From positions 1 through 32,198 of the forward strand of contig JBGAPI010000061.1 of the NCBI GenBank assembly GCA_044221335.1: a stretch of DNA of 32,198 bases. Direction: 5' to 3'. Made by a program: the position numbers and the translations under genes. Positions 1 through 7,246 of the stretch are shown one piece after another; position 1 is the first letter of the stretch, and each line of letters starts with the position of its first letter. The DNA is from JBGAPI01 sp044221335. Lineage in GTDB: Bacteria > Pseudomonadota > Gammaproteobacteria > Xanthomonadales > Ahniellaceae. The notes under the pieces are model-generated. The model ran no database searches and was not told the DNA's origin. It saw only the letters and a program-made list of their open reading frames with translations.

Positions 1-25
1 GCCGTCGCTGGACCGGTTTGGACCT

Positions 26-184
26 TCACTGGCGAAAGCGCGACTCGAGAATCCGGTCGGGCCTGCCGTCACCATTGACGTCACCATAGACGTCGCCAGC
101 CGGCGCCGCGCCGGCCAGCGTCCATGCGGCCACGCAGCCGAACGCGATACGGCGCATGCGCGCCGCGACGGACTTCCGATGCAT
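26..184 (-). CDS. small secreted peptide with one DxNxDGxxD loop (possibly a broken gene)
   Basis: I do not recognise a family. The 52-residue frame starts at an ATG with a purine-rich AGGGG just upstream. It has a basic N-terminus, a hydrophobic run and an Ala-rich putative signal-peptidase site near residue 29 (AGAAPAG). A single calcium-loop-like motif DVNGDGRPD follows, then a short tail and a stop. Such DxNxDG loops normally sit in FG-GAP/VCBS or dockerin-type domains that are much longer, so this may be the 5' end of a gene truncated by a frameshift. Another frame stays open from the motif to the left edge of the window. The same strand upstream (185-531) shows no convincing gene. An in-frame start further upstream (position 340) would add a stretch without signal-peptide character, so I prefer the start at 184. 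Confidence 0.35.
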   Translation of the reverse strand: MHRKSVAARMRRIAFGCVAAWTLAGAAPAGDVYGDVNGDGRPDRILESRFRQ

Positions 185-531
185 GCTGCCCCTGCTGCTG
201 CTATCAGCCGAGTCGCGCCCGCATGGTGACGAATCGTGATCGCAATCCATGACCGCGCCGGAGTCTAGCCGTGCGCTGTCTACGGCATGCGATCCGACCG
301 TGAGCGACAAGGATTTTGACCAGACTCCGTCGTCGCCCATAGTCGGAATGTCGTCGAGGCAGGTCAGCGCATCACCGGATCGATCTCGAACTCGAGCGCC
401 GATGCGGGTAGCCTCGCTGCAACCGCACGGACGCCACCCGTTGCCTCCGCATGATTACCGCGGCGGCGACCCAACCTTGGAATTCACTCGGCAACAATGT
501 TGGAACCCGACGACATCGCGGACCGGAACGA
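185..531. other. gene-poor stretch, nothing identified
   Basis: Open frames cross this stretch on both strands. Their translations are Arg/Ser/Pro-rich, lack recognisable domains or ribosome binding sites, and look like GC-rich chance frames. I see no RNA gene, clear promoter or strong hairpin here. Confidence 0.4.
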
Positions 532-1353
532 TCAGGCTCGACGCGCCACCAGCGCGTCCGCGCTGTCGAGAAGGACCTCGACGGCCTCCGTCGGACTCAG
601 CAGTTCCGCGCTGACGAAGGCGCCGTTGACCAGCAGCGCCAACTGCGCCGCCAGGCGCTCGGGATTCGAATATCGCAGGCCCTTGGCGAGGACGGTCAGA
701 CGCTTGCGCAACTCGCGCATGTGTGTCCGCGCGACCTCGCGGGACGGATGGGCGGATTCGGCGAACTCTGAGGCGACGTTGATCTGCGGGCAGCCGCGGT
801 AGTTGGCGCGGGAAAGCCGCTCACCGATCCAGCGCAACTGCGCATCGAGCTCGCCGCGGGGATCGCCGACGTGGGCGGCGCTGACACTGTCCCACAGGCC
901 CCAGAATTCCCGATCCTCACGCTCGAGGAAGGCGACGATCAGATCGTCCTTGGTCGGGAAGTGGCGATACAGGCTGGTCTTGGCGATCCCGGCCACCGCC
1001 ACCACGCGATCCACGCCGACCGCCCGGACGCCCTCTCGATAGAACAGTCCGGAGGCGGTCGCGAGGATGTGTTCTCGCAGGTCATAGGGGTCGGACGGAT
1101 TCTTGTAGGGGCGACGGGCGCCGCGATCGTCCTTCCGTTCCCTGTTCGCGGTTCCGGGATCCTCCGGGCCCTGAGTGGAGTGGACGCTGCGATTCTCGGT
1201 GTGCGGACGACCCGGGAGATCGTGACCTGCTTTGTCGGTGCGCGCGTTCGCAGCTTCCGACGCACCTACGGCGCCGGTCGTGGCCGGGGGTTGCGCTGCC
1301 CCAGTCTCGCGGCGTGCGCCGTTCCCTCGTCGGATCGATGAAAGCCTGGTCAT
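532..1353 (-). CDS. TetR/AcrR-family transcriptional regulator
   Basis: Probable DNA-binding repressor of the divergent operon that starts at 1456. The helix-turn-helix lies at about residues 95-140 of 273 (LFYREGVRAVGVDRVV, then AGIAKTSLYRHFPTKDDL), the hallmark of TetR/AcrR regulators. It is followed by an alpha-helical ligand-binding part (RWIGERLSRANYRGCPQINVA and onward), including a Cys in the RGCP segment seen in several members of this family. The ATG at 1353 has AAGGAG 11 nt upstream. This start gives an unusual 85-residue Arg/Pro/Gly-rich N-terminal extension (family members are usually about 200 aa), so a later non-ATG start is possible. Promoter and gene lie against palindromes at 1378-1401 and 1409-1422, which suggests autoregulation. 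The inducer is unknown. Confidence 0.9.
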   Translation of the reverse strand: MTRLSSIRRGNGARRETGAAQPPATTGAVGASEAANARTDKAGHDLPGRPHTENRSVHSTQGPEDPGTANRERKDDRGARRPYKNPSDPYDLREHILATASGLFYREGVRAVGVDRVVAVAGIAKTSLYRHFPTKDDLIVAFLEREDREFWGLWDSVSAAHVGDPRGELDAQLRWIGERLSRANYRGCPQINVASEFAESAHPSREVARTHMRELRKRLTVLAKGLRYSNPERLAAQLALLVNGAFVSAELLSPTEAVEVLLDSADALVARRA

Positions 1354-1372
1354 GGTCGTCGGGTCTCCTTGC

Positions 1373-1401
1373 TTGCAACGATACAGACCGTTCTGTATCG
1401 T
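1373..1401 (+). promoter_or_regulatory. candidate sigma70 promoter of the oxidoreductase operon
   Basis: TTGCAA (1373-1378) and TATCGT (1396-1401) are separated by 17 nt. Each matches 4 of 6 consensus positions. The spacer is occupied by the palindromic operator, and the predicted start site (about 1408) abuts the second operator. Confidence 0.5.
1378..1401. promoter_or_regulatory. TetR-type operator, 24-bp perfect palindrome
   Basis: The arms ACGATACAGA (1378-1387) and TCTGTATCGT (1392-1401) are exact reverse complements around CCGT. The palindrome lies between the divergent TetR gene and the oxidoreductase operon and fills the spacer of candidate promoters on both strands. This is the geometry expected for a TetR repressor site. 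Binding itself is inferred. Confidence 0.8.
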
Positions 1402-1406
1402 ATCAA
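1378..1406 (-). promoter_or_regulatory. candidate sigma70 promoter of the TetR gene
   Basis: Read on the minus strand, TTGATA (complement of 1401-1406, 5 of 6 matches) is followed after 17 nt by TATCGT (complement of 1378-1383). This almost mirrors the plus-strand promoter, so one repressor dimer at 1378-1401 would occlude both directions. Confidence 0.5.
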
Positions 1407-1408
1407 CA

Positions 1409-1422
1409 ACAGACAGGTCTGT
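1409..1422. promoter_or_regulatory. second TetR-type operator half-copy
   Basis: ACAGAC and GTCTGT form a 6-bp inverted repeat around AG. The reverse complement of this site shares the core ATACAGACC..TCTGT with the 1378-1401 palindrome. It is probably a second binding site for the same regulator, placed over the start of the plus-strand transcript. Confidence 0.6.
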
Positions 1423-1455
1423 ATCGCCATGAAATCCCCACGCGGAGTACGCCCC

Positions 1456-2526
1456 ATGCATGACCTTCGCACGAGCGGAACCGCCGATGCACCCATCACC
1501 GTCTACGGTGCCGGCGGCCATACCGGCCGCTTCATCGTGGCCGAACTGCGACGCCGCCAACTGCCCGTCGTCGCCGTCGGCCGGAACCTGACGCAGCTTC
1601 CGCCCGAACTGCCGTGCCGGGCAGCGGTCGTCGACGATCAGACGTCGTTGCGGCATGCATTCGCCGGAAGCTCCGTCGTGATCAACGCCGCCGGTCCTTT
1701 CCTGGACACGGCGGCCGCCGTCATCGAAGCCGCGCTCGCCGTCGGCGCGGGATACATCGACGTCACTGCCGAACAGGCCAGTGCCGCCGCGACGCTTGCG
1801 GACTTCGACGATGCGGCCCGCAAAGCCGGCCAGGTCGTGATACCCGCGGCGGGCTTCTATGGCGGACTCGCGGACCTGCTGGCCAGCGCGCTCGTCGGGA
1901 CCCGCCCACTCCACCGGATCACGACCGCCACCGCGCTCGACCGCTGGTGGCCGACGGTCGGAACGCGTCGCACCGGAGAACGCAATCGCGTGCCGCGCTG
2001 GCGCGTCGAGAACGAAGAGCGCGTCCTGATCGAGACGCCGGCGCAGGCTTCCCAATGGGATTTCGGCACGGAGTACGGGTGCCAGCCGACCATCGAACTG
2101 CCATTCAGCGAGACCGCCACCCTCGCCCACCATCACTGCGCGGCGAACATCCGCAGCTGGTTCGGCAGCGCCGCCCTCGCCGACCTCCGCGACCCGTCGA
2201 CGCCGCCGCCATCGGCCGTCGACGCCGGCCGTCGCTCGGCGCAACGCTTCTGGATGGAGGTGGTCGTCGAGGACGGAGACGGCGAGCGCCGCGCGCGCGC
2301 CCGGGGTCACGACATCTATGCCGTGTCCGCGCCCATGGTCGTCGAGGCAGCCAGCCGCCTGCGTGCCCGGCGCCACAACGGAGCCGGCGCCAAGAGTCTC
2401 GGCGCCGCCTTCGTTGCACGCGACTTCCTGTCCGCCCTCCATCCGCTGCATCTGCTCGTCGATATCGATCCGCACGCTCGACTCCGCCCCCACGCTCTCC
2501 ACCCCGAACCGGAAACCACGACATGA
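1456..2526 (+). CDS. saccharopine dehydrogenase-like NAD(P)-binding oxidoreductase
   Basis: A 356-residue protein with an N-terminal Rossmann fold: residues 14-30 contain the dinucleotide motif GAGGHTG (GxGGxxG). This is followed by GRNL, VVINAAGPF and GAGYIDVTAEQ, typical of the saccharopine dehydrogenase NADP-binding family and the related trans-acting enoyl reductases. It is probably a cytoplasmic oxidoreductase; the substrate cannot be read from the sequence. I chose the ATG at 1456 because GGAG lies 8 nt upstream and the Rossmann strand starts soon after. An ATG at 1429 is possible but has a poorer site and would sit almost on the operator. It is the first gene of a tightly coupled operon: its TGA overlaps the next ATG by 4 bp. 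Likely repressed by the divergent TetR protein. Confidence 0.85.
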   Translation: MHDLRTSGTADAPITVYGAGGHTGRFIVAELRRRQLPVVAVGRNLTQLPPELPCRAAVVDDQTSLRHAFAGSSVVINAAGPFLDTAAAVIEAALAVGAGYIDVTAEQASAAATLADFDDAARKAGQVVIPAAGFYGGLADLLASALVGTRPLHRITTATALDRWWPTVGTRRTGERNRVPRWRVENEERVLIETPAQASQWDFGTEYGCQPTIELPFSETATLAHHHCAANIRSWFGSAALADLRDPSTPPPSAVDAGRRSAQRFWMEVVVEDGDGERRARARGHDIYAVSAPMVVEAASRLRARRHNGAGAKSLGAAFVARDFLSALHPLHLLVDIDPHARLRPHALHPEPETTT

Positions 2527-3299
2527 CCCGTCAAGACAAGGCAGCACGCTTCGCCGCTCTCCACGCCAAGGGCTTCCCCCTCGAGCTGTTCAACGCCTGG
2601 GACGTCGGCAGCGCCCGCGCCATCGCCGCCGGCGGTGCTCCGGCGATCGCCACCAGCAGCTGGGCCGTCGCCGCCGCGCAGGGTTTCGACGATGGCGAGG
2701 CGATTCCCCGCGAGTACATTGCCGACTTGGTCGCGCGCATCGTCGCTGCGGTCGATGTCCCGGTGACGATCGACATCGAGGGCGGCTACGCGGAAGAACC
2801 GAGCGCAGTGGCCGCGAATGTCGGCAAGCTGCTCGACCATGGCATCGTCGGCGTCAACTTCGAGGACCGCATCGTCGGCGGCACGGGGCTCCATGCGCCT
2901 GCGCGCCAGGCCGAGCGCATCGCCGCCATCCGCCGCGTCGCCGCTGAGCGTGGCATCGCGCTGTTCATCAACGCGCGCTGCGACGCGTTCTTCGGCGTCG
3001 GTCTCGATGCCGCGGCCGCCGAAACCGAGGCCCTCGCACGTGCCCGCGCCTACGCGGATGCCGGCGCCAGCGGACTGTTCCTGCCAGGACTCGTCGACCT
3101 CGCCACCATCACGCGGATCGCCGCTGCGATCACGCTGCCGCTGAACCTGATGATGACGTCGGGCCTGCCGGAGCGCGCACGGCTCGCGGCCGCCGGCGTT
3201 GCCCGGATCAGCCACGGCCCCGGGTCCTACCTCGGTGCGATGGCAGCCCTGCAGGCGACCGCGCGGTCGCTGTACCCGGCGACAGCGGACGTACCGTGA
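2523..3299 (+). CDS. isocitrate lyase/phosphoenolpyruvate mutase family protein
   Basis: A 258-residue, single-domain TIM-barrel enzyme of the PEP mutase/isocitrate lyase superfamily. This superfamily makes or breaks C-C or P-C bonds next to a carboxylate, using Mg2+. Visible features are LFNAWDVGSAR at about 22-32, TSSWAVAAAQGFDDGE at 45-60, the metal-site segment IDIEGGY (D84, E86), NFEDR (E114, D115) and NARCD (150-154). The KKCGH cysteine loop of true isocitrate lyases is absent, so a 2-methylisocitrate or isocitrate cleavage role is unlikely. A hydrolase, lyase or mutase on a small oxo-acid is plausible. The start ATG overlaps the upstream stop (ATGA), and its own stop overlaps the next start (GTGA), so the three genes are translationally coupled. 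Confidence 0.88.
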   Translation: MTRQDKAARFAALHAKGFPLELFNAWDVGSARAIAAGGAPAIATSSWAVAAAQGFDDGEAIPREYIADLVARIVAAVDVPVTIDIEGGYAEEPSAVAANVGKLLDHGIVGVNFEDRIVGGTGLHAPARQAERIAAIRRVAAERGIALFINARCDAFFGVGLDAAAAETEALARARAYADAGASGLFLPGLVDLATITRIAAAITLPLNLMMTSGLPERARLAAAGVARISHGPGSYLGAMAALQATARSLYPATADVP

Positions 3300-4582
3300 T
3301 CGTCGCGACGGCCCTTCGAACGGCGGTGCGCATCGCGCTGCTGGCCGGCGTCCTGCTGGCGTCGGCGGAGGTCGCGCACGCGACGCCGCTGCCCGTCACG
3401 ACGCCCGATGAAGTCGGGCTCGACGGCGCACGTCTGGAGCGGATCACGACACTGTTCGACGGGAAAGTCGCTCGCGGCGACTTCCCCGGCGCAGTCATCC
3501 TCGTCGCCCGTCACGGGCACGTCGCCTACCGCCACGCCTTCGGCCGGCTGGGACCCGACTCCGAAACCGCAATGCCGGCGAATGCGATCTTCCGTCTCTA
3601 CTCGATGACCAAACCGATCACCAGCGTCGCCGTCATGTCGCTGGTCGAGGACGGTCGCATCCGTCTCGACGACCCGGTCGCGGACTATCTTCCGAAGCTC
3701 GCGACACTGCGGGTCGCCGCGACCGATCCGGACCCCCCATCGGCCGAGGGCGAAGCCATTGCCACGGTTCCGGTCGCTCGACCGATCACCCTGCAGGACC
3801 TGCTGCGCCACACCTCCGGCGTGACCTATGGCTTCGCCTTCCGCGACGCCGTACAACGGCGCTACGCGGCGGCGGACCTATGGGACGAGCGTCTAGACTG
3901 CCCGACGGTCGTCGAGCGCATCGCGGCGCTGCCGTTGTCGGAGCAACCAGGAACGCGCTGGGACTACGGCCACTCGACCGACCTGCTCGGGTGCGTGGTC
4001 GAGGCCGTGACCGGAGAGTCCCTGCTCGCGTTCGAGCGCGACCGCATCCTCGCGCCGCTCGCGATGGATGACACCGCATTCGACGTTGCCGACCGGCAGC
4101 GTCGGGCGCGCGTCGCGGAGGGTTACGAGCGGGATCGGCATTTCGGCAATGCCGGCGGCCGCGTCGACTTCGATGATCCGCGCGTGCCGAAGCGATGGCA
4201 GTCCGGCGGTGCCGGAATGGTTTCGACCGCCGACGACTATGCCCGCTTCTTGCAGATGCTGCTCGACCATGGCAGCCTCGACGGCCGACGCGTGCTGGGC
4301 CCGAAGACGGTCGACTTCCTCACCGCAGACCACCTGGGAGGCGCGATCGCCGCCCCCTTCCCCGGCTACGGCTGGAGCCTCGCCTTCGCGGTGCGCCGCG
4401 AACCGGGCGTATCGACCGTGCCCGGCTCGGTCGGCGACTTCTTCTGGTTCAACGCCAGCGGCGGCTCCTTCTGGGTCGATCCGAAGGAAGATCTGCTGGT
4501 GGTATTCCTGGCCTATCAGCCACAGCAGATGGAATCGAATCACGCGTTGCTTCGACAGCTGGTGTATTCCGCTCTCTACTAG
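3296..4582 (+). CDS. exported serine hydrolase, class C beta-lactamase-like
   Basis: A 428-residue beta-lactamase/penicillin-binding-like serine hydrolase. The N-terminus has a hydrophobic signal segment (residues 9-29) ending AHA, so it is probably periplasmic. The nucleophile motif is S103-M-T-K106 (SxxK). HTSG follows at 172-175, and Y224-G-H226 occupies the place of the usual YxN/YxS triad. The C-terminal NASGG..FWVDPKEDL segment replaces the KTG box, as in esterase-like members. The family includes esterases, amidases and D-amino-acid peptidases; lactamase activity should not be assumed. The GTG start is chosen because it overlaps the previous stop (GTGA), as in the rest of this operon. 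Its substrate may be linked to the two upstream enzymes, but the pathway is unknown. Confidence 0.87.
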   Translation: MIVATALRTAVRIALLAGVLLASAEVAHATPLPVTTPDEVGLDGARLERITTLFDGKVARGDFPGAVILVARHGHVAYRHAFGRLGPDSETAMPANAIFRLYSMTKPITSVAVMSLVEDGRIRLDDPVADYLPKLATLRVAATDPDPPSAEGEAIATVPVARPITLQDLLRHTSGVTYGFAFRDAVQRRYAAADLWDERLDCPTVVERIAALPLSEQPGTRWDYGHSTDLLGCVVEAVTGESLLAFERDRILAPLAMDDTAFDVADRQRRARVAEGYERDRHFGNAGGRVDFDDPRVPKRWQSGGAGMVSTADDYARFLQMLLDHGSLDGRRVLGPKTVDFLTADHLGGAIAAPFPGYGWSLAFAVRREPGVSTVPGSVGDFFWFNASGGSFWVDPKEDLLVVFLAYQPQQMESNHALLRQLVYSALY

Positions 4583-4643
4583 CGCAAGCCGCGGTTCCTG
4601 CTGTCACGGACATCGCGACTCGCGCCGCATTCCCCGGTGAAGT

Positions 4644-4665
4644 GGGCACCGGTTGCCCGGTGCCC
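4644..4665. terminator. hairpin between convergent genes, likely bidirectional terminator
   Basis: GGGCACCGG (4644-4652) and CCGGTGCCC (4657-4665) pair perfectly over a TTGC loop. The hairpin lies midway between the converging serine hydrolase and EF-G genes. No T-run follows on either side, so termination efficiency is uncertain. Confidence 0.5.
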
Positions 4666-4671
4666 GACGAA

Positions 4672-6717
4672 CTACCTCTCTCGACGTGGCTCGTAGCGAT
4701 GGAAGCTCATCGACGAGCCTGCGCGTCCCTGTGTCAGCGATCGCAGCACGCTCGCGTAGCTGGCGAGTTCCGCCAGCGGCGCATGCGCTTCGACCAAGGC
4801 GCGGACACCCTGGTCGTCGATGGCCAATACCCGTCCGCCCCGCCGATTGAGATCGCCGACCACGTCGCCGACATGCGACGAGGGCGTGTCGACCTCGACC
4901 CGCATGACCGGCTCCAGCACGATCGTGCCGGAACGCAGCAAGGCCTGCCGGATCGCCTCGGCGCCGGCGCGCTGGAACGCGAGTTCCGACGAGTCCTGCG
5001 CGTGGGTGTCACCATCGGTGAGCACGATGTCGACGCCCACCACCGGATGTCCCTGCGGACCTTCCGCCAGTGCCGTGCGGATGCCCTTCTCGGCCGCCGC
5101 GGCAAATGACGGCGGGACCGCGCCGCCGCGACTCGCGTCGCGGAAGCGGATCTCGCCGTCGCTGCGGGGCGCGACGTCGATCACCACCCGCGCGTACTGG
5201 CCGGGCCCTCCGTTCTGCTTCGCCAGCCGGACGTCGATGCCGCTCACCGCCGCGCTCGGCGTCTCCTGGTAGGCCACCCGCGGAGTTCCGGCACGGACAT
5301 CGAGATTCCAGTCGCGGCGCAGGCGATCGAGCTTCACTTCGAGGTGCAGCTCGCCCATGCCCCAGACCAGCGTCTCGCCGCTGTCGGCATCGACGCCGAC
5401 CCGGAACGACGGATCCTCCTGCGCCAGGACCGAGAGTCCCTGCCCGAGGCGGATCAGCTCGCTCGAGGACGCCGCCGTCAGCCGCCACGACAACACGGCC
5501 GGCTGCGCCACGATCGTGTCGAGCCGGAGCCGGCGGGACGGCGCACTCAGCGTCTCGCCGCTGACCGCATCCTTCCAGCCGAGGATCGCGACGATCTCGC
5601 CGGCCGTCGCGCGATCGATGTCGATCGTGCGATCCGCCTGCACTGCCGCGAGCCGACCGATGCGTCGCGTGCGCCCCTGCGCCGAGCACCACAACGTGTC
5701 GCCGACGGCGATCGAGCCGGAATAGACCCGCACGTAGCTGACGGAACCGTGCGCCTGGTGCGCGACCTTGAACAGCAGCGCGGCCGCCGGACCCATCGGA
5801 TCAGGTGCGAGGTCGACCCGGCCATCGTCGCTGTCTGCCGCGACCGCGGGACGATCCAGCGGCGAGGGCAGGTAGTCGACGATCGCGTCGAGCAGCGAGT
5901 CGATGCCGAGGTGGCGGATCGCCGATCCGGCGAGCACCGGCACGCCGCGGCCCGCGAGGGTCACTCGGCGCAGCGCCGCACGCAGGGCCACCGCGTCGAT
6001 CGACCGGCCCTCGAGGTAGTCATCGGCCAGGCGCTCGTCGAGATCCGCCACCGCCTCGACCAGCCGCTGCCGCGCCGCCGCGAGGCGCTCGGCCTCGTCG
6101 AAGGTCCATGCGCTGCGGCGTGTGTCGCCGGCCGCGTCCCAGTTCCAGGTGCAGGCTTCGACAAGGTCGATCCAGCCGTCGAAGGACGTCTCGGAGCCGA
6201 GTGGCAGTCCGAGCGGCAGCGGATGCGCACCGAGTCGCTCGCGCAGCTGGCCGAGCACGCGGTCGAAGTCGGCGCCGGGCCGATCCATCTTGTTGACGAA
6301 GGCCAGCATCGGGAGGCCGTGGCGCGACGCCTGCCGCCACACCGTCTCGGACTGCGGCTGCACGCCGTCGACCGCCGAGAACACCGCGACCGCGCCGTCG
6401 AGCACGCGCAGCGAGCGCTCGACCTCGATGGCGAAATCGATGTGGCCGGGCGTGTCGATCAGGCTGAGCCGATGGGGCCCGTCGGGTGCGCGGGTCCAGT
6501 CGACCCGCACGGCGGCGGCACCGATGGTGATGCCGCGTTCGCGTTCGATCGCGTCGAAGTCGGTCGTGGCCGCGCCGTCGTGTACCTCGCCGACGCGATG
6601 GATCGCGCCGGACTTCCAAAGCAGCCGTTCGGTCAGGGTGGTCTTGCCGGCGTCGATGTGGGCGATGATGCCGAGGTTGCGCCAGCGGGAAAGGAGTTCG
6701 TTTCTCATGATCTTCAT
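4672..6717 (-). CDS. fusA: elongation factor G (probable second, stand-alone copy)
   Basis: A translational GTPase of 681 residues with all G motifs: AHIDAGKTT (20-28), RGITI (61-65), DTPGH with the catalytic His (residues 88-92), NKMD (142-145) and GSAIRHLGI as G5. Domains II-V follow in EF-G order. Domain IV carries THAQDSSELAF, the domain IV/V junction GDLNRRGGRV is intact, and the end SMSFHRYEP matches the EF-G C-terminus. The length is close to the usual roughly 700. The gene is not beside rpsL, rpsG or tuf, so it is more likely an accessory EF-G2-type copy than the main fusA of the str operon. Whether it acts in translocation, recycling or stress is unknown. Two start codons (6717 and 6708) are possible and neither has a good Shine-Dalgarno. 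A leader ORF and hairpin lie directly upstream. Confidence 0.9.
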   Translation of the reverse strand: MKIMRNELLSRWRNLGIIAHIDAGKTTLTERLLWKSGAIHRVGEVHDGAATTDFDAIERERGITIGAAAVRVDWTRAPDGPHRLSLIDTPGHIDFAIEVERSLRVLDGAVAVFSAVDGVQPQSETVWRQASRHGLPMLAFVNKMDRPGADFDRVLGQLRERLGAHPLPLGLPLGSETSFDGWIDLVEACTWNWDAAGDTRRSAWTFDEAERLAAARQRLVEAVADLDERLADDYLEGRSIDAVALRAALRRVTLAGRGVPVLAGSAIRHLGIDSLLDAIVDYLPSPLDRPAVAADSDDGRVDLAPDPMGPAAALLFKVAHQAHGSVSYVRVYSGSIAVGDTLWCSAQGRTRRIGRLAAVQADRTIDIDRATAGEIVAILGWKDAVSGETLSAPSRRLRLDTIVAQPAVLSWRLTAASSSELIRLGQGLSVLAQEDPSFRVGVDADSGETLVWGMGELHLEVKLDRLRRDWNLDVRAGTPRVAYQETPSAAVSGIDVRLAKQNGGPGQYARVVIDVAPRSDGEIRFRDASRGGAVPPSFAAAAEKGIRTALAEGPQGHPVVGVDIVLTDGDTHAQDSSELAFQRAGAEAIRQALLRSGTIVLEPVMRVEVDTPSSHVGDVVGDLNRRGGRVLAIDDQGVRALVEAHAPLAELASYASVLRSLTQGRAGSSMSFHRYEPRRER

Positions 6718-6736
6718 CCGTTGCCAACACGAGGGG

Positions 6737-6768
6737 CCGCACGCCCCGGTTGGCGACGGGACGTGCGG
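6737..6768 (-). promoter_or_regulatory. strong leader hairpin upstream of EF-G gene
   Basis: A 12-bp stem formed by 6757-6768 with 6737-6748 (one G-T pair, otherwise perfect) encloses an 8-nt loop. It begins immediately after the stop codon of the nine-codon leader ORF and ends about 20 nt before the EF-G start. No U-tract follows, so it looks more like a translational or ribosome-controlled element than an intrinsic terminator. Confidence 0.55.
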
Positions 6769-6798
6769 TCAGGATTGGGTCTCGGTGTCGGTGCTCAT
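6769..6798 (-). CDS. nine-codon leader peptide ORF upstream of EF-G
   Basis: The minimal ORF encodes MSTDTETQS and has a much better ribosome binding site (AGGAGA, 6806-6811, 7 nt from the ATG) than the EF-G gene it precedes. Its TGA abuts the base of the hairpin at 6737-6768. It encodes no recognisable protein. It is either a regulatory leader or a chance mini-ORF. Threonine-rich content is the only visible bias. Confidence 0.45.
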   Translation of the reverse strand: MSTDTETQS

Positions 6799-6891
6799 GG
6801 CACGTTCTCCTGGCGGGACGGGGCGGTGGAACGAAATCCGGTCGCGATCGCGCGGGCGACATCGACGAGGCGGAAAACACAGGCAACAAAG

Positions 6892-6911
6892 AAGCACCCT
6901 CGCGGGTGCTT
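6892..6911 (-). terminator. intrinsic terminator-like hairpin
   Basis: AAGCACCC and GGGTGCTT form an 8-bp perfect stem over a 4-nt loop. On the minus strand it is followed by CTTTGTTG, a modest T-rich tail. It would end transcription from the HAD gene (or the small ORF at 6944-7126) before the EF-G leader. The plus strand also has a short T tail. Confidence 0.6.
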
Positions 6912-6943
6912 TCGTGTTCGATCCGGGAAAGCGGGACGTGCCG

Positions 6944-7126
6944 CTACGCGACGCCGCCCTGCCCGATCGACAGACGCACCCTGCCCGCGCTTGCGCGCTG
7001 GAAATTCAGCAGAATGAGCAGGGGCACTCGCATGGCGGCGATGTCGGTCGGGTGGAAGTGGGCGCGGATTCTGGGTCGGGTGCGGGGCCGCGTCAAGCCG
7101 GCCGCTTTCAATTCGGTCGACATCAT
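6944..7126 (-). CDS. possible small protein, unknown
   Basis: A 60-residue frame beginning MMSTELKAAG, with an Arg/Pro-rich middle and a hydrophobic stretch (RVPLLILLNF). There is no recognised family and no clear Shine-Dalgarno. The only support is position: its stop lies 32 bp before the hairpin terminator on the same strand. It could equally be a chance frame in GC-rich DNA. Confidence 0.2.
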   Translation of the reverse strand: MMSTELKAAGLTRPRTRPRIRAHFHPTDIAAMRVPLLILLNFQRASAGRVRLSIGQGGVA

Positions 7127-7195
7127 CGGGACGGTTTTCGACGATTCAAGTGGCGATGGTCGAGGGGGCTTGGCCGCGGGGCGAGGTCTCGCCGG

Positions 7196-7238
7196 TCGCG
7201 GCTTGCACCGCTCCTGCATCGCGGCTTTCGCCGCTCCT
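7196..7238. repeat. pair of REP-like palindromic units
   Basis: Two 20-bp units (7196-7215 and 7219-7238) are 18 of 20 identical and separated by 3 bp. On the minus strand each reads AGGAGCGGC..GCCGCGA, with a GCGGC/GCCGC stem over a 4-nt loop (GAAA in one copy). This is the form of the GGAGCGGC-type repetitive extragenic palindromes common in pseudomonads and Xanthomonadales. They lie just downstream of the HAD gene and may help stabilise or end its transcript. Confidence 0.6.
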
Positions 7239-7246
7239 TCGGGGGC

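Noticed and set aside
1354..2547. Upstream in-frame extension of the TetR gene to 2547
   Set aside because: It would run through the operators and antisense to the oxidoreductase gene. The ATG at 1353 has a ribosome binding site and no TetR protein has such an extension.
3227..3856. Minus-strand open frame opposite the serine hydrolase
   Set aside because: Overlaps a well-supported plus-strand gene and lacks any domain.
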